Assembly: GCF_004114535.1 (NCBI RefSeq)
Contig: NZ_LBJC01000002.1
Location: forward strand, 186,001-250,000
Source: Bradyrhizobium nanningense
Lineage (GTDB): Bacteria > Pseudomonadota > Alphaproteobacteria > Rhizobiales > Xanthobacteraceae
Reading direction: 5' to 3'
DNA: 64,000 bases
How positions within the stretch are numbered: the stretch's first letter is position 1; each line of letters begins with the position of its first letter. Of this stretch, positions 1 to 8,069 are shown one piece after another. The notes under the pieces are model-generated. The model ran no database searches. It saw nothing but the letters and a program-made list of their open reading frames with translations, and was not told the DNA's origin. The position numbers were made by a program, and so were the translations under genes.

Positions 1-902
1 CGGCCCAGCGCTCGCAAAAAATCTCGACCACCTATCGCGCCGGTGGCGGCTCCGGCGCGATCAAATCCGAGGCCGATGCGCTCGCCTACGCGCTCGCCCG
101 CATGCCGGCGACCTACGCGGCTGTGGCGGCCAGCCTGAATGCACTCACCGAGATCGCACCGGACCTCGCGCCGGAGACGCTGCTCGACGTCGGCGCCGGT
201 CCAGGCACCGCCAGCTGGGCGGCCGCGGAGGCCTTTCCCTCGCTGCAAGACGTCACCCTGCTCGACGCCAATGCCACCCTGAGCCGGCTCGCGCTCGAAC
301 TCGCACGTGACAGTTCGCGATTGGCGGAGTGCCGCTATCTGCCGGGCGATGCCGGCGGCAACCTCGCCGAGGTCTCGCAAGCCGATCTCGTCGTCGCCAG
401 CTACGTCATCGGCGAGCTCGGCGAGAGCGAGCAGCGCGCCCTGACCGCGGCGATGTGGGCCAAAGCGCGCCACGCGCTGGTCGTGATCGAGCCCGGCACC
501 CCCGCCGGCTACGCCCGCATCCTCGCGCTGCGTCAGCAATTGATCGCGGCCGGCGCCTTCGTCGCCGCGCCCTGCCCGCACGAAAGGCCCTGCCCGCTCG
601 TCGCGCCGGACTGGTGCCATTTCTCCCAACGCCTGCCGCGCTCCCAAGCGCACCGCCAGATCAAGGGCGCCGAGGTGCCATTCGAGGACGAGCGCTTCAT
701 CTACGTCGCCCTGACCCGCACCCCGCCTGCCACGCGCGCCACGCGCGTGCTGGCGCCACCGGACGTCGGCAAGGCCGAGATCGCGGCGAAGCTCTGCACC
801 GAGGAAGGTGTCGCGCTGGCGAAAGTCCCACGACGCGACAAGGCGGCCTATGCAAGTGCCCGGCGCTGGCGCTGGGGCGACGCCGTCATTGCCGAAAGTT
901 AA
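1..902 (+). CDS. Rsm22-type small ribosomal subunit methyltransferase, 5' end missing
   Basis: C-terminal part of a putative SAM-dependent rRNA methyltransferase of the Rsm22 family. The frame is open from base 3, through the ATG at 102, to the stop at 900-902, so the true start lies outside the window. Seen: a glycine-rich SAM site LLDVGAGPGTASWAA (about residues 60-74 of the visible part), then a cysteine cluster beginning CPHERPCPL and continuing to DWCHF about 15 residues after its first Cys. That is the arrangement Rsm22 homologues use for an iron-sulfur site. Mitochondrial Rsm22 assists small-subunit assembly; the bacterial role is less clear. The 138-bp gap after it separates it from lemA, so the two are probably not one operon. 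Confidence 0.85.
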   Translation, partial: AQRSQKISTTYRAGGGSGAIKSEADALAYALARMPATYAAVAASLNALTEIAPDLAPETLLDVGAGPGTASWAAAEAFPSLQDVTLLDANATLSRLALELARDSSRLAECRYLPGDAGGNLAEVSQADLVVASYVIGELGESEQRALTAAMWAKARHALVVIEPGTPAGYARILALRQQLIAAGAFVAAPCPHERPCPLVAPDWCHFSQRLPRSQAHRQIKGAEVPFEDERFIYVALTRTPPATRATRVLAPPDVGKAEIAAKLCTEEGVALAKVPRRDKAAYASARRWRWGDAVIAES

Positions 903-1040
903 CCTCGTCCGGGGCTTTTGCCTTGAACGCGGGGGGCTTCTCATCCGACCAAGTCTCACCTCCCCCTGTACCGGGCTCTCGTTCGGCGCCAATTTGGTCT
1001 ATCCTAGCGGCCCGCCTTCTTCCCCCTTCAGGAGTTCTCC

Positions 1041-1601
1041 ATGTCGACCGGCTGGATCGTTCTCGGCGTCATCGTCGTCCTCGTGTTTCTGGCGTTCAGC
1101 GCCTACAACCGCCTGGTGGCGCTGAGCCAGCGCGTCGGCCAGGCCTTTGCCGATATCGACGTGCAGCTCAAGCAGCGTCACGATCTGGTCCCGAACTTGG
1201 TCGAGACGGTGAAGGGCTATGCCTCGCATGAGCGCGGCACGCTCGACGACGTCATCAAGGCGCGCAATTCGGCGATGTCGGCGCAGGGTCCGGCGCAGGT
1301 CTCCGCGGCCGAGAACCAGCTGTCCGGCGCGCTCGGCCGGCTGATCGCGTTGTCGGAGGCCTATCCGGACCTCAAGGCCAATGCCAATTTCCAGCAGCTC
1401 GCATCCGAGCTCTCCGACCTCGAGAACAAGATCGCAGCAAGCCGCCGCTTCTTCAACAGCGCGGTCCAGGAATACAACACCGGCATCCAGCAGATGCCCG
1501 CCGCCTTGTTCGCCGGCATGTTCGGCTTCACCAGGAAGGACTTCTTCGATCTCGGCGCCAGCCGCACCGAGGTCGAGGCGGCGCCGCAGGTGAAGTTCTG
1601 A
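1041..1601 (+). CDS. LemA family membrane-anchored protein
   Basis: LemA family protein of 186 residues, the usual size. It has one N-terminal membrane helix (about residues 3-22) followed by a long helical domain carrying the family signature around VALSQRVGQAFADIDVQLKQ. LemA proteins have an outside-N, cytoplasmic helical-bundle topology and no proven enzymatic role. An AGGAG ribosome site lies 7 bases before the ATG. The next gene on the same strand is a membrane M48 protease. LemA next to an M48 or HtpX protease is a recurring pairing in bacteria, which suggests joint work in membrane protein quality control (inference). A palindromic repeat separates the two genes. Confidence 0.9.
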   Translation: MSTGWIVLGVIVVLVFLAFSAYNRLVALSQRVGQAFADIDVQLKQRHDLVPNLVETVKGYASHERGTLDDVIKARNSAMSAQGPAQVSAAENQLSGALGRLIALSEAYPDLKANANFQQLASELSDLENKIAASRRFFNSAVQEYNTGIQQMPAALFAGMFGFTRKDFFDLGASRTEVEAAPQVKF

Positions 1602-1614
1602 CGTTATCTCACCT

Positions 1615-1740
1615 TCGTCATTCCGGGGCGCGTCGCAGACGCGAACTATGGTGCGCAGTTGCGCACCTGAGAATCTCGATCGAGCGACTGAGCTCGGGAT
1701 TCCGGGCTCGATGCTGTCGCATCGCCCCGGAATGACGAGG
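1615..1740. repeat. Interspersed palindromic repeat between lemA and M48 protease gene
   Basis: The outer arms CGTCATTCCGGGGCG (from 1616) and CGCCCCGGAATGACG (to about 1738) are inverted copies of each other. They enclose about 95 bp that also contain short inverted segments such as GTGCGCAGTTGCGCAC. The same TCATTCCGG...CCGGAATGA arm design recurs at 57642-57690. Elements of this kind are scattered through Bradyrhizobium genomes and probably fold into cruciform or mRNA hairpin structures. Confidence 0.75.
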
Positions 1741-1754
1741 ATTAGGAAGCAGTC

Positions 1755-2996
1755 ATGGCCGCGTATGGTCTCTACACGCACATCGCCTCGAACAAATTTC
1801 GTTCGATGCTGCTGCTCGGCGGCCTGTTCGCGCTGGTCTACGTGCTGGTCTATGCCGGCGCGCTGGTTGCCGAGGTCGTCATCAACGGCAATGGCACGGT
1901 CGCCTATTATCTGAGCCGTGCCTTCACCGACCTGCTCAAGGCCGCGCCCGTCGCGACGGTCGTGGCGGCGGCCTGGATCGTGATCGCCTATTTCTTCCAC
2001 CAGTCGATGATCGATGCCGTGACCGGCGGCCACGACGTCACCCGGCAGGAAGAGCCGCGGCTCTACAACCTGCTTGAAAACCTCTGCATCTCGCGCGGCA
2101 TCACCATGCCGAAGCTGAAGATCATGGAGAGCCCGGCGCTGAACGCGTTCGCGACCGGCCTCAATCCCAGGCAATATTCCATCACCGTCACTACGGGTCT
2201 GCTCGATGCGCTGAATGACAAGGAGATCGAGGCGGTGCTGGGCCACGAGCTGACCCACATCAAGAACGGCGACGTCCAGATGATGGTGGTCGCCGTCATC
2301 ATCGCTGGCGTGGTCGGCTTCTTCGGCGAATTGTTCTTCCGCCTGTTCACGAATTTCAATTGGAGCTCCGGCTCCGGCGGCTCATGGTCTTCGGGCTCCT
2401 CCTCGTCGTCGCGGTCGTCCTCGTCATCGAGCGACAGCAAGAATTCCGGCGGCGGCGCGGTGATCGTGATCATCATCGCGATCGTGCTGATCGTGGTGGC
2501 CTGGCTGCTGTCTCAGGTGGTCAAGCTCGCGCTGTCGCGGTCGCGCGAATATCTCGCTGACGCCGGCTCCGTTGAGCTGACCAAAGATCCTGACGCCATG
2601 ATCTCGGCGCTGCGCAAGATCGAGAATCGCGGCGAGCTGCCCGGCGCGACCTCGGCCGTGATGGAGCTCTGCGTCGATAATCCCCGCGAAGGCTTTGCCG
2701 ATCTGTTCGCAACCCACCCTTCGGTGCAATCGAGGGTCGATGCACTGGTCAAGTTTGCCGGCGGCCATGATCCGGGTCCGCTACCGCCGGCCGAGGAAAC
2801 GGACGAGCCCGAGGCGCAAGCCGACCAGCAGGACGCCCCGCCGCCGCTCAATCACGGCCCCTGGAACGATGCCAGCGGCCCACACGCTCCGCCGCCCGTG
2901 CCCGCACCCGGCCCCTCCGGAACAGCGAGCAGCAACCCGGGCAATCCGATCGGCAATCCCATAGGCAATCCCATGGGTCCTTGGGGCCGTCATTAA
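1755..2996 (+). CDS. M48 family membrane zinc metalloprotease with Ser-rich insert and Pro-rich tail
   Basis: HtpX/Ste24-like zinc endopeptidase of the inner membrane, 413 residues. Two N-terminal membrane helices (about 18-44 and 62-80) precede the zinc site HELTH at 164-168, with E265 in SREYLADAGS as the likely third ligand. Two more hydrophobic segments (about 175-197 and 235-256) flank a low-complexity Ser/Gly stretch at about 204-234. The C-terminal 90 residues are acidic, then Pro/Gly rich with a repeated NPIG unit, and are probably disordered. It is about 100 residues longer than the classical HtpX encoded at 41792-42739. It follows lemA on the same strand. Substrates are unknown; quality control of membrane proteins is inferred from the family. 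Confidence 0.9.
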   Translation: MAAYGLYTHIASNKFRSMLLLGGLFALVYVLVYAGALVAEVVINGNGTVAYYLSRAFTDLLKAAPVATVVAAAWIVIAYFFHQSMIDAVTGGHDVTRQEEPRLYNLLENLCISRGITMPKLKIMESPALNAFATGLNPRQYSITVTTGLLDALNDKEIEAVLGHELTHIKNGDVQMMVVAVIIAGVVGFFGELFFRLFTNFNWSSGSGGSWSSGSSSSSRSSSSSSDSKNSGGGAVIVIIIAIVLIVVAWLLSQVVKLALSRSREYLADAGSVELTKDPDAMISALRKIENRGELPGATSAVMELCVDNPREGFADLFATHPSVQSRVDALVKFAGGHDPGPLPPAEETDEPEAQADQQDAPPPLNHGPWNDASGPHAPPPVPAPGPSGTASSNPGNPIGNPIGNPMGPWGRH

Positions 2997-3202
2997 GCAT
3001 GCGGTGTGCCGCCATGCGCGGCAGTTTCGCCGCGATTGGGAAAAACTTCGGGAATTGCCGTTTCGACATGCCAAGGAATTGAATTCTCCCTTGTTTCTGC
3101 CATGTTCGCGCCCAACAGCAGACTTGGGACATCCTTGGGACATCGATTTGGGGCCCGGCCGATTGCGACCTCGCGATCGGGGGCGCGCGTTAGGGGACAG
3201 CA

Positions 3203-3955
3203 ATGGCAAAGCCGGCAGTGGTTGTGGTGGGCGCGGACAAGGGCGGGGTCGGCAAGACCACGGTGTCGCGCACCTTGCTCGATTATTTCTCAGCCAACAA
3301 CGTGCCGACGCGCGCCTTCGACACGGAGTCGCCGCGCGGAACCCTGAAACGCTTCCACCCCGACATCACCGAGATCGTCGACATGACGACGACGTCGGAT
3401 CAGATGAAGATCTTCGACACACTCAACGCGGTGAGCCCGTCGGTGACGGTGATCGACGTCCGCGCCGGCCTGCTCTCGCCGGCCCTCGCCTCGCTGCGCG
3501 ACATCGGCTTCCTCGACGCCGCCAAGGCTGGCCAGATCACGTTTGCCGTGTTCCACATCCTGGGACCGTCGATCGCCTCGCTGGAGGAGATCGCCGAAAC
3601 GGCGGGCTTCATGACCGGCGCAAAATATTTCCTGGTGAAGAACTTCATCAACGACACCCAGTTCTTCCAGTGGGACCAGGCGACCTATAATTCCTATTTC
3701 CACCGCATCAAGGACGCGACCGAGCTGACCATTCCCAAGCTCAACGAAATGGCCTACGAGCAGGTCGAGGTGTCGTCCGTCCCGTTCCTGAAATTCGTCG
3801 CGAACAAGGGCATCAACGACGAGGCCGCGAACTATTCCTTCGTGTTGCGCGGCTATGTCCGGCACTGGCTTGCCAACGTCTGGAGCGAATTCGACCGCAT
3901 CCGCCTGACCGACATCGTCGGTTCGAAGCCCGCCACCCGCAACAGCGAAAAATAG
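3203..3955 (+). CDS. ParA/MinD-like P-loop ATPase
   Basis: Putative nucleotide-binding protein of 250 residues in the SIMIBI (ParA/MinD/CobQ) class. The deviant Walker A motif KGGVGKTT is at residues 13-20, right after the first beta strand. A hydrophobic strand ending in VIDVRAG (about residue 85-91) is the candidate Walker A' region. There is no DNA-binding helix-turn-helix domain and no neighbouring parB or parS, so chromosome or plasmid partition is unlikely. The ribosome site AGGGGAC is 5-10 bases upstream of the ATG. It lies 62 bp before a second P-loop protein of similar size, and the two may act as a pair. The function is not known to me. Confidence 0.75.
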   Translation: MAKPAVVVVGADKGGVGKTTVSRTLLDYFSANNVPTRAFDTESPRGTLKRFHPDITEIVDMTTTSDQMKIFDTLNAVSPSVTVIDVRAGLLSPALASLRDIGFLDAAKAGQITFAVFHILGPSIASLEEIAETAGFMTGAKYFLVKNFINDTQFFQWDQATYNSYFHRIKDATELTIPKLNEMAYEQVEVSSVPFLKFVANKGINDEAANYSFVLRGYVRHWLANVWSEFDRIRLTDIVGSKPATRNSEK

Positions 3956-4017
3956 TTGCGGACCCCGGGCGGATACGGCTGGATTGGGCGGTGACTTCGC
4001 TCAGATAATAGTTCGTG

Positions 4018-4686
4018 ATGCCCGCGACGCCCGTTTACATCATCTGCTCGCCCCGCCCGCAGGTCGGCAAGACCCTGCTGGCGCGGCTGCTCGCCGAATT
4101 CCTGCTGCTCAAGAACGGGAATGTCGCGGCCTTCGACGTCAATCTGAAGGAGCCGTCGCTGCTCGACTATCTGCCTGGGGTCACCGAGACCGCCGACGTG
4201 ATCGACACCTACGGCAAGATGCAGCTGATGGACCGCGTCATCGTCGATGACGGAATTGCCAAGGTGATCGACCTCGGCTTCCACGCCTTCGACGAGTTCT
4301 TCAAGATGACCGACGAGATCGGCCTGTTGAAGGAAGCAGCACGCCGCCATGTCGCGCCCCAGATCCTGTTCGTTGCCGACACCGACCGCGCCTCGACCCG
4401 TGCCCATGAGATGCTGCGCGGGCAGATCCCGCGCATGAACCTGATCACGGTCGACAACGAATATGTGGTGCGCGGCGAGCTGCCGGCCGCGATGGCCGGC
4501 GGCCGGCTGTTGCGCCTGCCCGCGCTGCCCGGCTTCCTCAAGACCTATATCGATCGGCTGAACTTCTCCTTCACCGGCTATCTGCGCCAGGAGAAGGACG
4601 CCTCAACCGAGCTGCACCAATGGACCCGGCGGAATTACCTCGCTTTCCGCGAGCTTGAACTCAGCCTGATCCTGCAACGGTCCTGA
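4018..4686 (+). CDS. P-loop NTPase-like protein with degenerate Walker A motif
   Basis: Protein of 222 residues that starts like a SIMIBI ATPase. A short beta strand YIICS leads into SPRPQVGKT (residues 11-19). This keeps the invariant GKT but lacks the signature first lysine and glycines of ParA. AAFDVNLKEPSLLDYLP follows in the position where ParA proteins have switch I. GTG at 4015 abuts ATG at 4018 and either could start translation; ATG is preferred. It is the second gene of a likely two-gene unit with the ParA-like protein upstream. No specific role can be assigned. A membrane or polar localisation partner is one possibility, but this is inference only. Confidence 0.65.
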   Translation: MPATPVYIICSPRPQVGKTLLARLLAEFLLLKNGNVAAFDVNLKEPSLLDYLPGVTETADVIDTYGKMQLMDRVIVDDGIAKVIDLGFHAFDEFFKMTDEIGLLKEAARRHVAPQILFVADTDRASTRAHEMLRGQIPRMNLITVDNEYVVRGELPAAMAGGRLLRLPALPGFLKTYIDRLNFSFTGYLRQEKDASTELHQWTRRNYLAFRELELSLILQRS

Positions 4687-4689
4687 ATT

Positions 4690-4712
4690 ATTTTACCCGG
4701 GTAATATTGACA
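4690..4712 (+). promoter_or_regulatory. Palindromic operator candidate overlapping a -35 element
   Basis: The 18-bp near-palindrome ATTTTACCCGGGTAATAT (4690-4707, one mismatched pair) is centred on CCCGGG. It runs directly into TTGACA (4707-4712), and TACTCG follows 17 bp later (4730-4735). This looks like a promoter for the gene at 4772 with a repressor site on its -35 region. The regulator is unknown. Confidence 0.45.
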
Positions 4713-4771
4713 GAAGGCAGGCCTGCCGCTACTCGGGTTGCGCATCAACGTCCTCAACAAGGCCCGCCCCC

Positions 4772-5104
4772 ATGAGCATCGACCGGAAGGCAGCGATCGC
4801 CGCCTACAAGGAGCGCAGGACCATTGCGGGCGTTTTCGTCGTGCGCTGCGCGGCCTCGGGCGAGGCCTGGGTCGGCCAGGCGCCCAATCTGGAGACGATT
4901 CAGAACCGCATCTGGTTCTCGCTGCGCCAGGGCAGCCACCCCTGCCGCGGCCTCCAGGCCGCCTGGACCGCGCATGGCGAGGCCGGCCTGACGTTTGGCG
5001 AATGCGAGCGTCTGGACGACGAGGAGAGCGCCTATGTCAGGAACGCGCTCCTGAAGGAGCGCCTGCTGCATTGGCGGGCCGAACTGAAGGCCGAGCTGAT
5101 TTGA
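4772..5104 (+). CDS. GIY-YIG nuclease-like small protein
   Basis: Protein of 110 residues that resembles the GIY-YIG nuclease-fold proteins annotated in Bradyrhizobium. The N-terminal GIY-YIG strands appear as AGVFVVRC...WVGQAPN. The conserved arginine could be the R of NRIWFSLRQGSH, and a Glu-rich helix follows. The classical GIY and YIG tripeptides are not intact, so nuclease activity is uncertain. It is a single gene behind the palindrome-containing promoter region at 4690-4735 and convergent with apt. Confidence 0.6.
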   Translation: MSIDRKAAIAAYKERRTIAGVFVVRCAASGEAWVGQAPNLETIQNRIWFSLRQGSHPCRGLQAAWTAHGEAGLTFGECERLDDEESAYVRNALLKERLLHWRAELKAELI

Positions 5105-5117
5105 CCGCTGCGGCGGC

Positions 5118-5657
5118 TCAGTGCCCTTCGAACGTCATCAGCGTGCGCACCGGCACGTCCATGGCGCGCAGCTTGGCGGCGCCGCCGAGCTCGGGCAGGT
5201 CGATGATGAAGCAGGCAGCGACGACGTTTGCGCCGATCTGGCGCAGCAGCTTCACCGCGCCTTCCGCGGTGCCGCCGGTGGCGATGAGGTCGTCGACCAG
5301 GATCACACGCTCGCCGGGCTGGATCGCGTCGACATGCATCTCCATCTCATCGATGCCGTATTCGAGCGAATAAGCGATGCGCACCGTGGTGTGCGGCAGC
5401 TTGCCTTTTTTCCGGATCGGCACGAAGCCGGCCGAGAGTTGATGCGCCACCGCCCCGCCGATGATGAACCCCCTCGCCTCCATGCCCGCGACTTTGTCGA
5501 TCTTGTTGCCGGCCCAGGGATTGACGAGTTCGTCGACCGCGCGGCGGAAGGCCCGCGCATCCGCGAGCAAGGTCGTGATGTCGCGGAACATGATCCCCGG
5601 CTTGGGATAGTCGGGGATGGTGCGAACGCTCGCCTTGATGTCATGGTCAAAGGTCAT
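5118..5657 (-). CDS. apt: Adenine phosphoribosyltransferase
   Basis: Converts adenine and PRPP to AMP and pyrophosphate in cytoplasmic purine salvage. At 179 residues it has the standard length for Apt. It opens with the family start ([19 protein letters not shown]) and holds the PRPP-binding loop [17 protein letters not shown] at about residues 120-136. The start codon lies 9 bp downstream of the trpE(G) stop on the same strand, so it may be co-transcribed with trpE(G). Confidence 0.96.
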   Translation of the reverse strand: MTFDHDIKASVRTIPDYPKPGIMFRDITTLLADARAFRRAVDELVNPWAGNKIDKVAGMEARGFIIGGAVAHQLSAGFVPIRKKGKLPHTTVRIAYSLEYGIDEMEMHVDAIQPGERVILVDDLIATGGTAEGAVKLLRQIGANVVAACFIIDLPELGGAAKLRAMDVPVRTLMTFEGH

Positions 5658-5666
5658 TGGTGCCTC

Positions 5667-7832
5667 TCAATCGACACGCGCATCCAGCCGGAACGCGTTT
5701 TCAACAATACGTAGCCCCACCTCATTGCCGAGCGACATCAGCGATTCCGGATGGAATTGCACGCCGGCGATCGGCAGGGTCTTGTGTTCCAGCGCCATGG
5801 CGACGCCGTCCTCGGTGCTGGCGGTGACGGACAGCACCTCCGGCATGCTGTCGCGTTCGACATACAGCGAGTGATAGCGGCCGATGATGATCTCGTTCGG
5901 CAGATTGCGCATCAGGCGCCCGCCGCGCACCTGCACCCGCGAGGGCCGGCCGTGGGCGGGATGGGTGAGCTGCCCGAGCTCGCCGCCGAAATATTCGCCG
6001 ATCGCCTGCACGCCGAGGCAGACGCCGAACACCGGCAGCTTCCTCTCAAGCGCCGCGTCGATCGTTGTCTTGATCCCGAAATCCTCGGGACGTCCGGGAC
6101 CGGGCGACAGCACCAGCAAATCCCACGTCTTCTGCTTGAGCATGTCGAGCGCATGCACATAACGGACCACGGTGACCTCCGCGCCGACCTGACGGAAGTA
6201 ATCGGCCAGCATGTGCACGAAGCTGTCGTCGTGGTCGATCAGCAGCACCCGCTTACCTGAACCGGTCGCATCCGGTGCGAAGGTCGACAGCGGCTTCGGC
6301 GGATCGCCACGCAGCGCCTGGAACAGTGCGGCGGCCTTGACCTGGCACTCGCGGTCTTCTGCGGCCGGATCGGAATCAAACAGGCAGGTGGCGCCGACGC
6401 GCACTTCGGCGAGGCCGTCCTTCATGCGGATGGTGCGGATGGTGAGGCCGGTATTGATGCTGCCGTCGAAGTTCACCGCACCGATCGCGCCGGCATACCA
6501 GCGCCGCGGCGAGCGCTCGTGATCCTCGACGAACTGCATCGCCCAGAGTTTTGGCGCGCCGGTGACGGTCACGGCCCAGGCGTGGGTGAGGAACGCATCG
6601 AGCGCGTCGAAGCCGGGGCGCAGCATGCCCTCGACATGATCGACGGTGTGAAACAGCTTCGAATAAGTCTCGATCTGCCGGCGCGCCAGCACCTTGATGG
6701 TGCCGGGGACGCAGACGCGCGCCTTGTCGTTGCGATCGACGTCGGTGCACATGTTGAGCTCGAACTCGTCCTTCTCCGAGTTCAGCAATTGGCGGATCTG
6801 CTCGGCATCGCCGATCGCATCGGTGCCGCGCGCGATGGTGCCCGAGATCGGGCAGGTCTCGACGCGACGTCCGTCGGAGCGCACGAACATTTCCGGCGAG
6901 GCGGAGACGAGAAACTCTCCCTCTCCCAGATTCATCAGCGCGCCGTAGGGCGAGGGGTTGATGACGCAGAGACGCTGGAAGACTTCGGCCGGCGAGCGGT
7001 CGCAGGGCTCGGCGAACAGCTGTCCCGGCACGGCTTCAAAGAGATCGCCACGCGCGAAGGCGGCGCGCGCCGTCTCCACGGTGGCCTGATATTCGCCGGG
7101 CGCGTGATCGGCAAAGCCCTGGCGCGGCGTCTTCAGGTACGGGCTCTCGGCGGTCTCGCGCGGCAGGCCTGCGGTGGATTTGCCATTCCAGGCGAAATCG
7201 TAAGCGAGCACGACGCCGCGGCCGGTGGCGCGGTCATAGGCCAGCAGGCGATCGGGCACATAGAGCACGATGTCGCGCTGGTCCTGCTCGCGCGCGCGCT
7301 TCTGCTCGAGATCCTCGATCTGGAACACGAGGTCGTAGGCGAAGGCGCCGAACAGGCCGAGCAGCCCGTCGTCATTGGCGGAGAAGGCGGCGATGATGTC
7401 GCGCACCAGCGACATCACGCTGGCGCGCCGCGTGCGCTGGTCCTCATCGACCGGCGCATCGCCGCGGACGATGTGGCCGGCAAGGCGCACGGGCGTCTTC
7501 TCGGAGATCACGACGCAGGGCTCGCGCAGGACGTCGCCGAGGAAGGCGATCAGCACCTCTCCTCGCGCGTTGAGCGCTTCGAGCTTGAAATTGACGCCCG
7601 TAGTCTCGAGCTTGAGCGGCGGATCGGAGAAGCCGAGGTCAAAACTCTCGTAACGACCGGGAACGGTCGTGCCCGATGACAGCACCACGCCGCGGCGGCG
7701 GTCGAGCAGATTGATCAGGTCGTCGAGCCGGCTCGCGCCGCCGGTAAACTGCTCAGCCACGCGCGTGATCGCAAGCCCCGCGCGGGTCACATAGTCGCTT
7801 CTGGCCGGGAGGGCAAAGACTGTCCTGTTCAT
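5667..7832 (-). CDS. trpE(G): Anthranilate synthase, fused TrpE-TrpG
   Basis: First step of tryptophan synthesis: chorismate plus glutamine gives anthranilate. The single 721-residue chain carries both subunits. The TrpE chorismate-binding part covers about residues 1-510 (segments such as SPEMFVRSDGRRVETCPISG and the GAIGAVNFDG region). The TrpG glutamine amidotransferase part covers about 525-715, with nucleophile Cys605 in GVCLGVQA and HPES at 694-697. The fusion is characteristic of Rhizobiales. A GAGGAC ribosome site precedes the ATG. About 115 bp upstream lies the trpL leader peptide gene with an attenuator hairpin, so expression should respond to charged tRNA-Trp. Confidence 0.97.
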   Translation of the reverse strand: MNRTVFALPARSDYVTRAGLAITRVAEQFTGGASRLDDLINLLDRRRGVVLSSGTTVPGRYESFDLGFSDPPLKLETTGVNFKLEALNARGEVLIAFLGDVLREPCVVISEKTPVRLAGHIVRGDAPVDEDQRTRRASVMSLVRDIIAAFSANDDGLLGLFGAFAYDLVFQIEDLEQKRAREQDQRDIVLYVPDRLLAYDRATGRGVVLAYDFAWNGKSTAGLPRETAESPYLKTPRQGFADHAPGEYQATVETARAAFARGDLFEAVPGQLFAEPCDRSPAEVFQRLCVINPSPYGALMNLGEGEFLVSASPEMFVRSDGRRVETCPISGTIARGTDAIGDAEQIRQLLNSEKDEFELNMCTDVDRNDKARVCVPGTIKVLARRQIETYSKLFHTVDHVEGMLRPGFDALDAFLTHAWAVTVTGAPKLWAMQFVEDHERSPRRWYAGAIGAVNFDGSINTGLTIRTIRMKDGLAEVRVGATCLFDSDPAAEDRECQVKAAALFQALRGDPPKPLSTFAPDATGSGKRVLLIDHDDSFVHMLADYFRQVGAEVTVVRYVHALDMLKQKTWDLLVLSPGPGRPEDFGIKTTIDAALERKLPVFGVCLGVQAIGEYFGGELGQLTHPAHGRPSRVQVRGGRLMRNLPNEIIIGRYHSLYVERDSMPEVLSVTASTEDGVAMALEHKTLPIAGVQFHPESLMSLGNEVGLRIVENAFRLDARVD

Positions 7833-7883
7833 GTCGTCCTCTTACGAAACTTGCCGAGGGAACGCCACACAGGACAAACGATC

Positions 7884-7909
7884 AGGCCGCCGCACTGCGT
7901 TGGCGACCT
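7884..7909 (-). terminator. trp attenuator terminator hairpin
   Basis: On the minus strand AGGTCGCC pairs with GGCGGCCT (one G-U pair) around a 10-base loop. It is followed by GATCGTTTGTCC, only moderately U-rich. It lies between trpL and trpE(G), where the attenuator terminator is expected. An earlier hairpin CACCTC-CTAAC-GAGGTG (about 7932-7948... 7898 side excluded) spans the end of trpL and would compete with it. Confidence 0.65.
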
Positions 7910-7948
7910 CAGACGATTTGGGAAAGGAAAATCGCACCGGCCACCTCG

Positions 7949-7996
7949 TTAGGAGGTGCGCCACCAAAGACGGGCTGGGCGGACGGCGGTGCTCAT
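7949..7996 (-). CDS. trpL: trp operon leader peptide TrpL
   Basis: 15-codon open frame encoding MSTAVRPARLWWRTS, with two adjacent Trp codons near the end, directly upstream of trpE(G). Ribosome stalling at the Trp codons when tryptophan is scarce would favour an antiterminator over the terminator at 7884-7909. There is no ribosome site before the ATG. The promoter TTGACG-17 bp-TGTTAG ends 7 bases before the A of ATG, so the mRNA is predicted to be leaderless. This agrees with what is known of rhizobial trpL. In Sinorhizobium the released attenuator RNA and peptide also act in trans; whether that holds here is inference. Confidence 0.88.
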   Translation of the reverse strand: MSTAVRPARLWWRTS

Positions 7997-8003
7997 GGGG
8001 GAA

Positions 8004-8032
8004 CTAACACCACGGCGCGGGGGCGGCGTCAA
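8004..8032 (-). promoter_or_regulatory. trpL promoter
   Basis: On the minus strand there is a -35 box TTGACG (8027-8032), a 17-bp spacer and a -10 box TGTTAG (8004-8009). The distance to the ATG of trpL at 7996 is 7 bases, putting +1 on the initiation codon. Confidence 0.7.
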
Positions 8033-8069
8033 GGGCGCTACCTGGGCTACCGGCTGGGGGGGCACGTCT

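Noticed and set aside
1615-1740. Possible CRISPR or IS end
   Set aside because: No regularly spaced direct repeats and no transposase; it is a single palindromic element.
999-2258. Minus-strand open frame across lemA and the M48 gene
   Set aside because: Both plus-strand genes have full family motifs; the frame is composition-driven and spans a repeat.
3203-4686. Chromosome or plasmid partition locus
   Set aside because: ParA-like protein present but no ParB, parS-like repeats or replication genes nearby.
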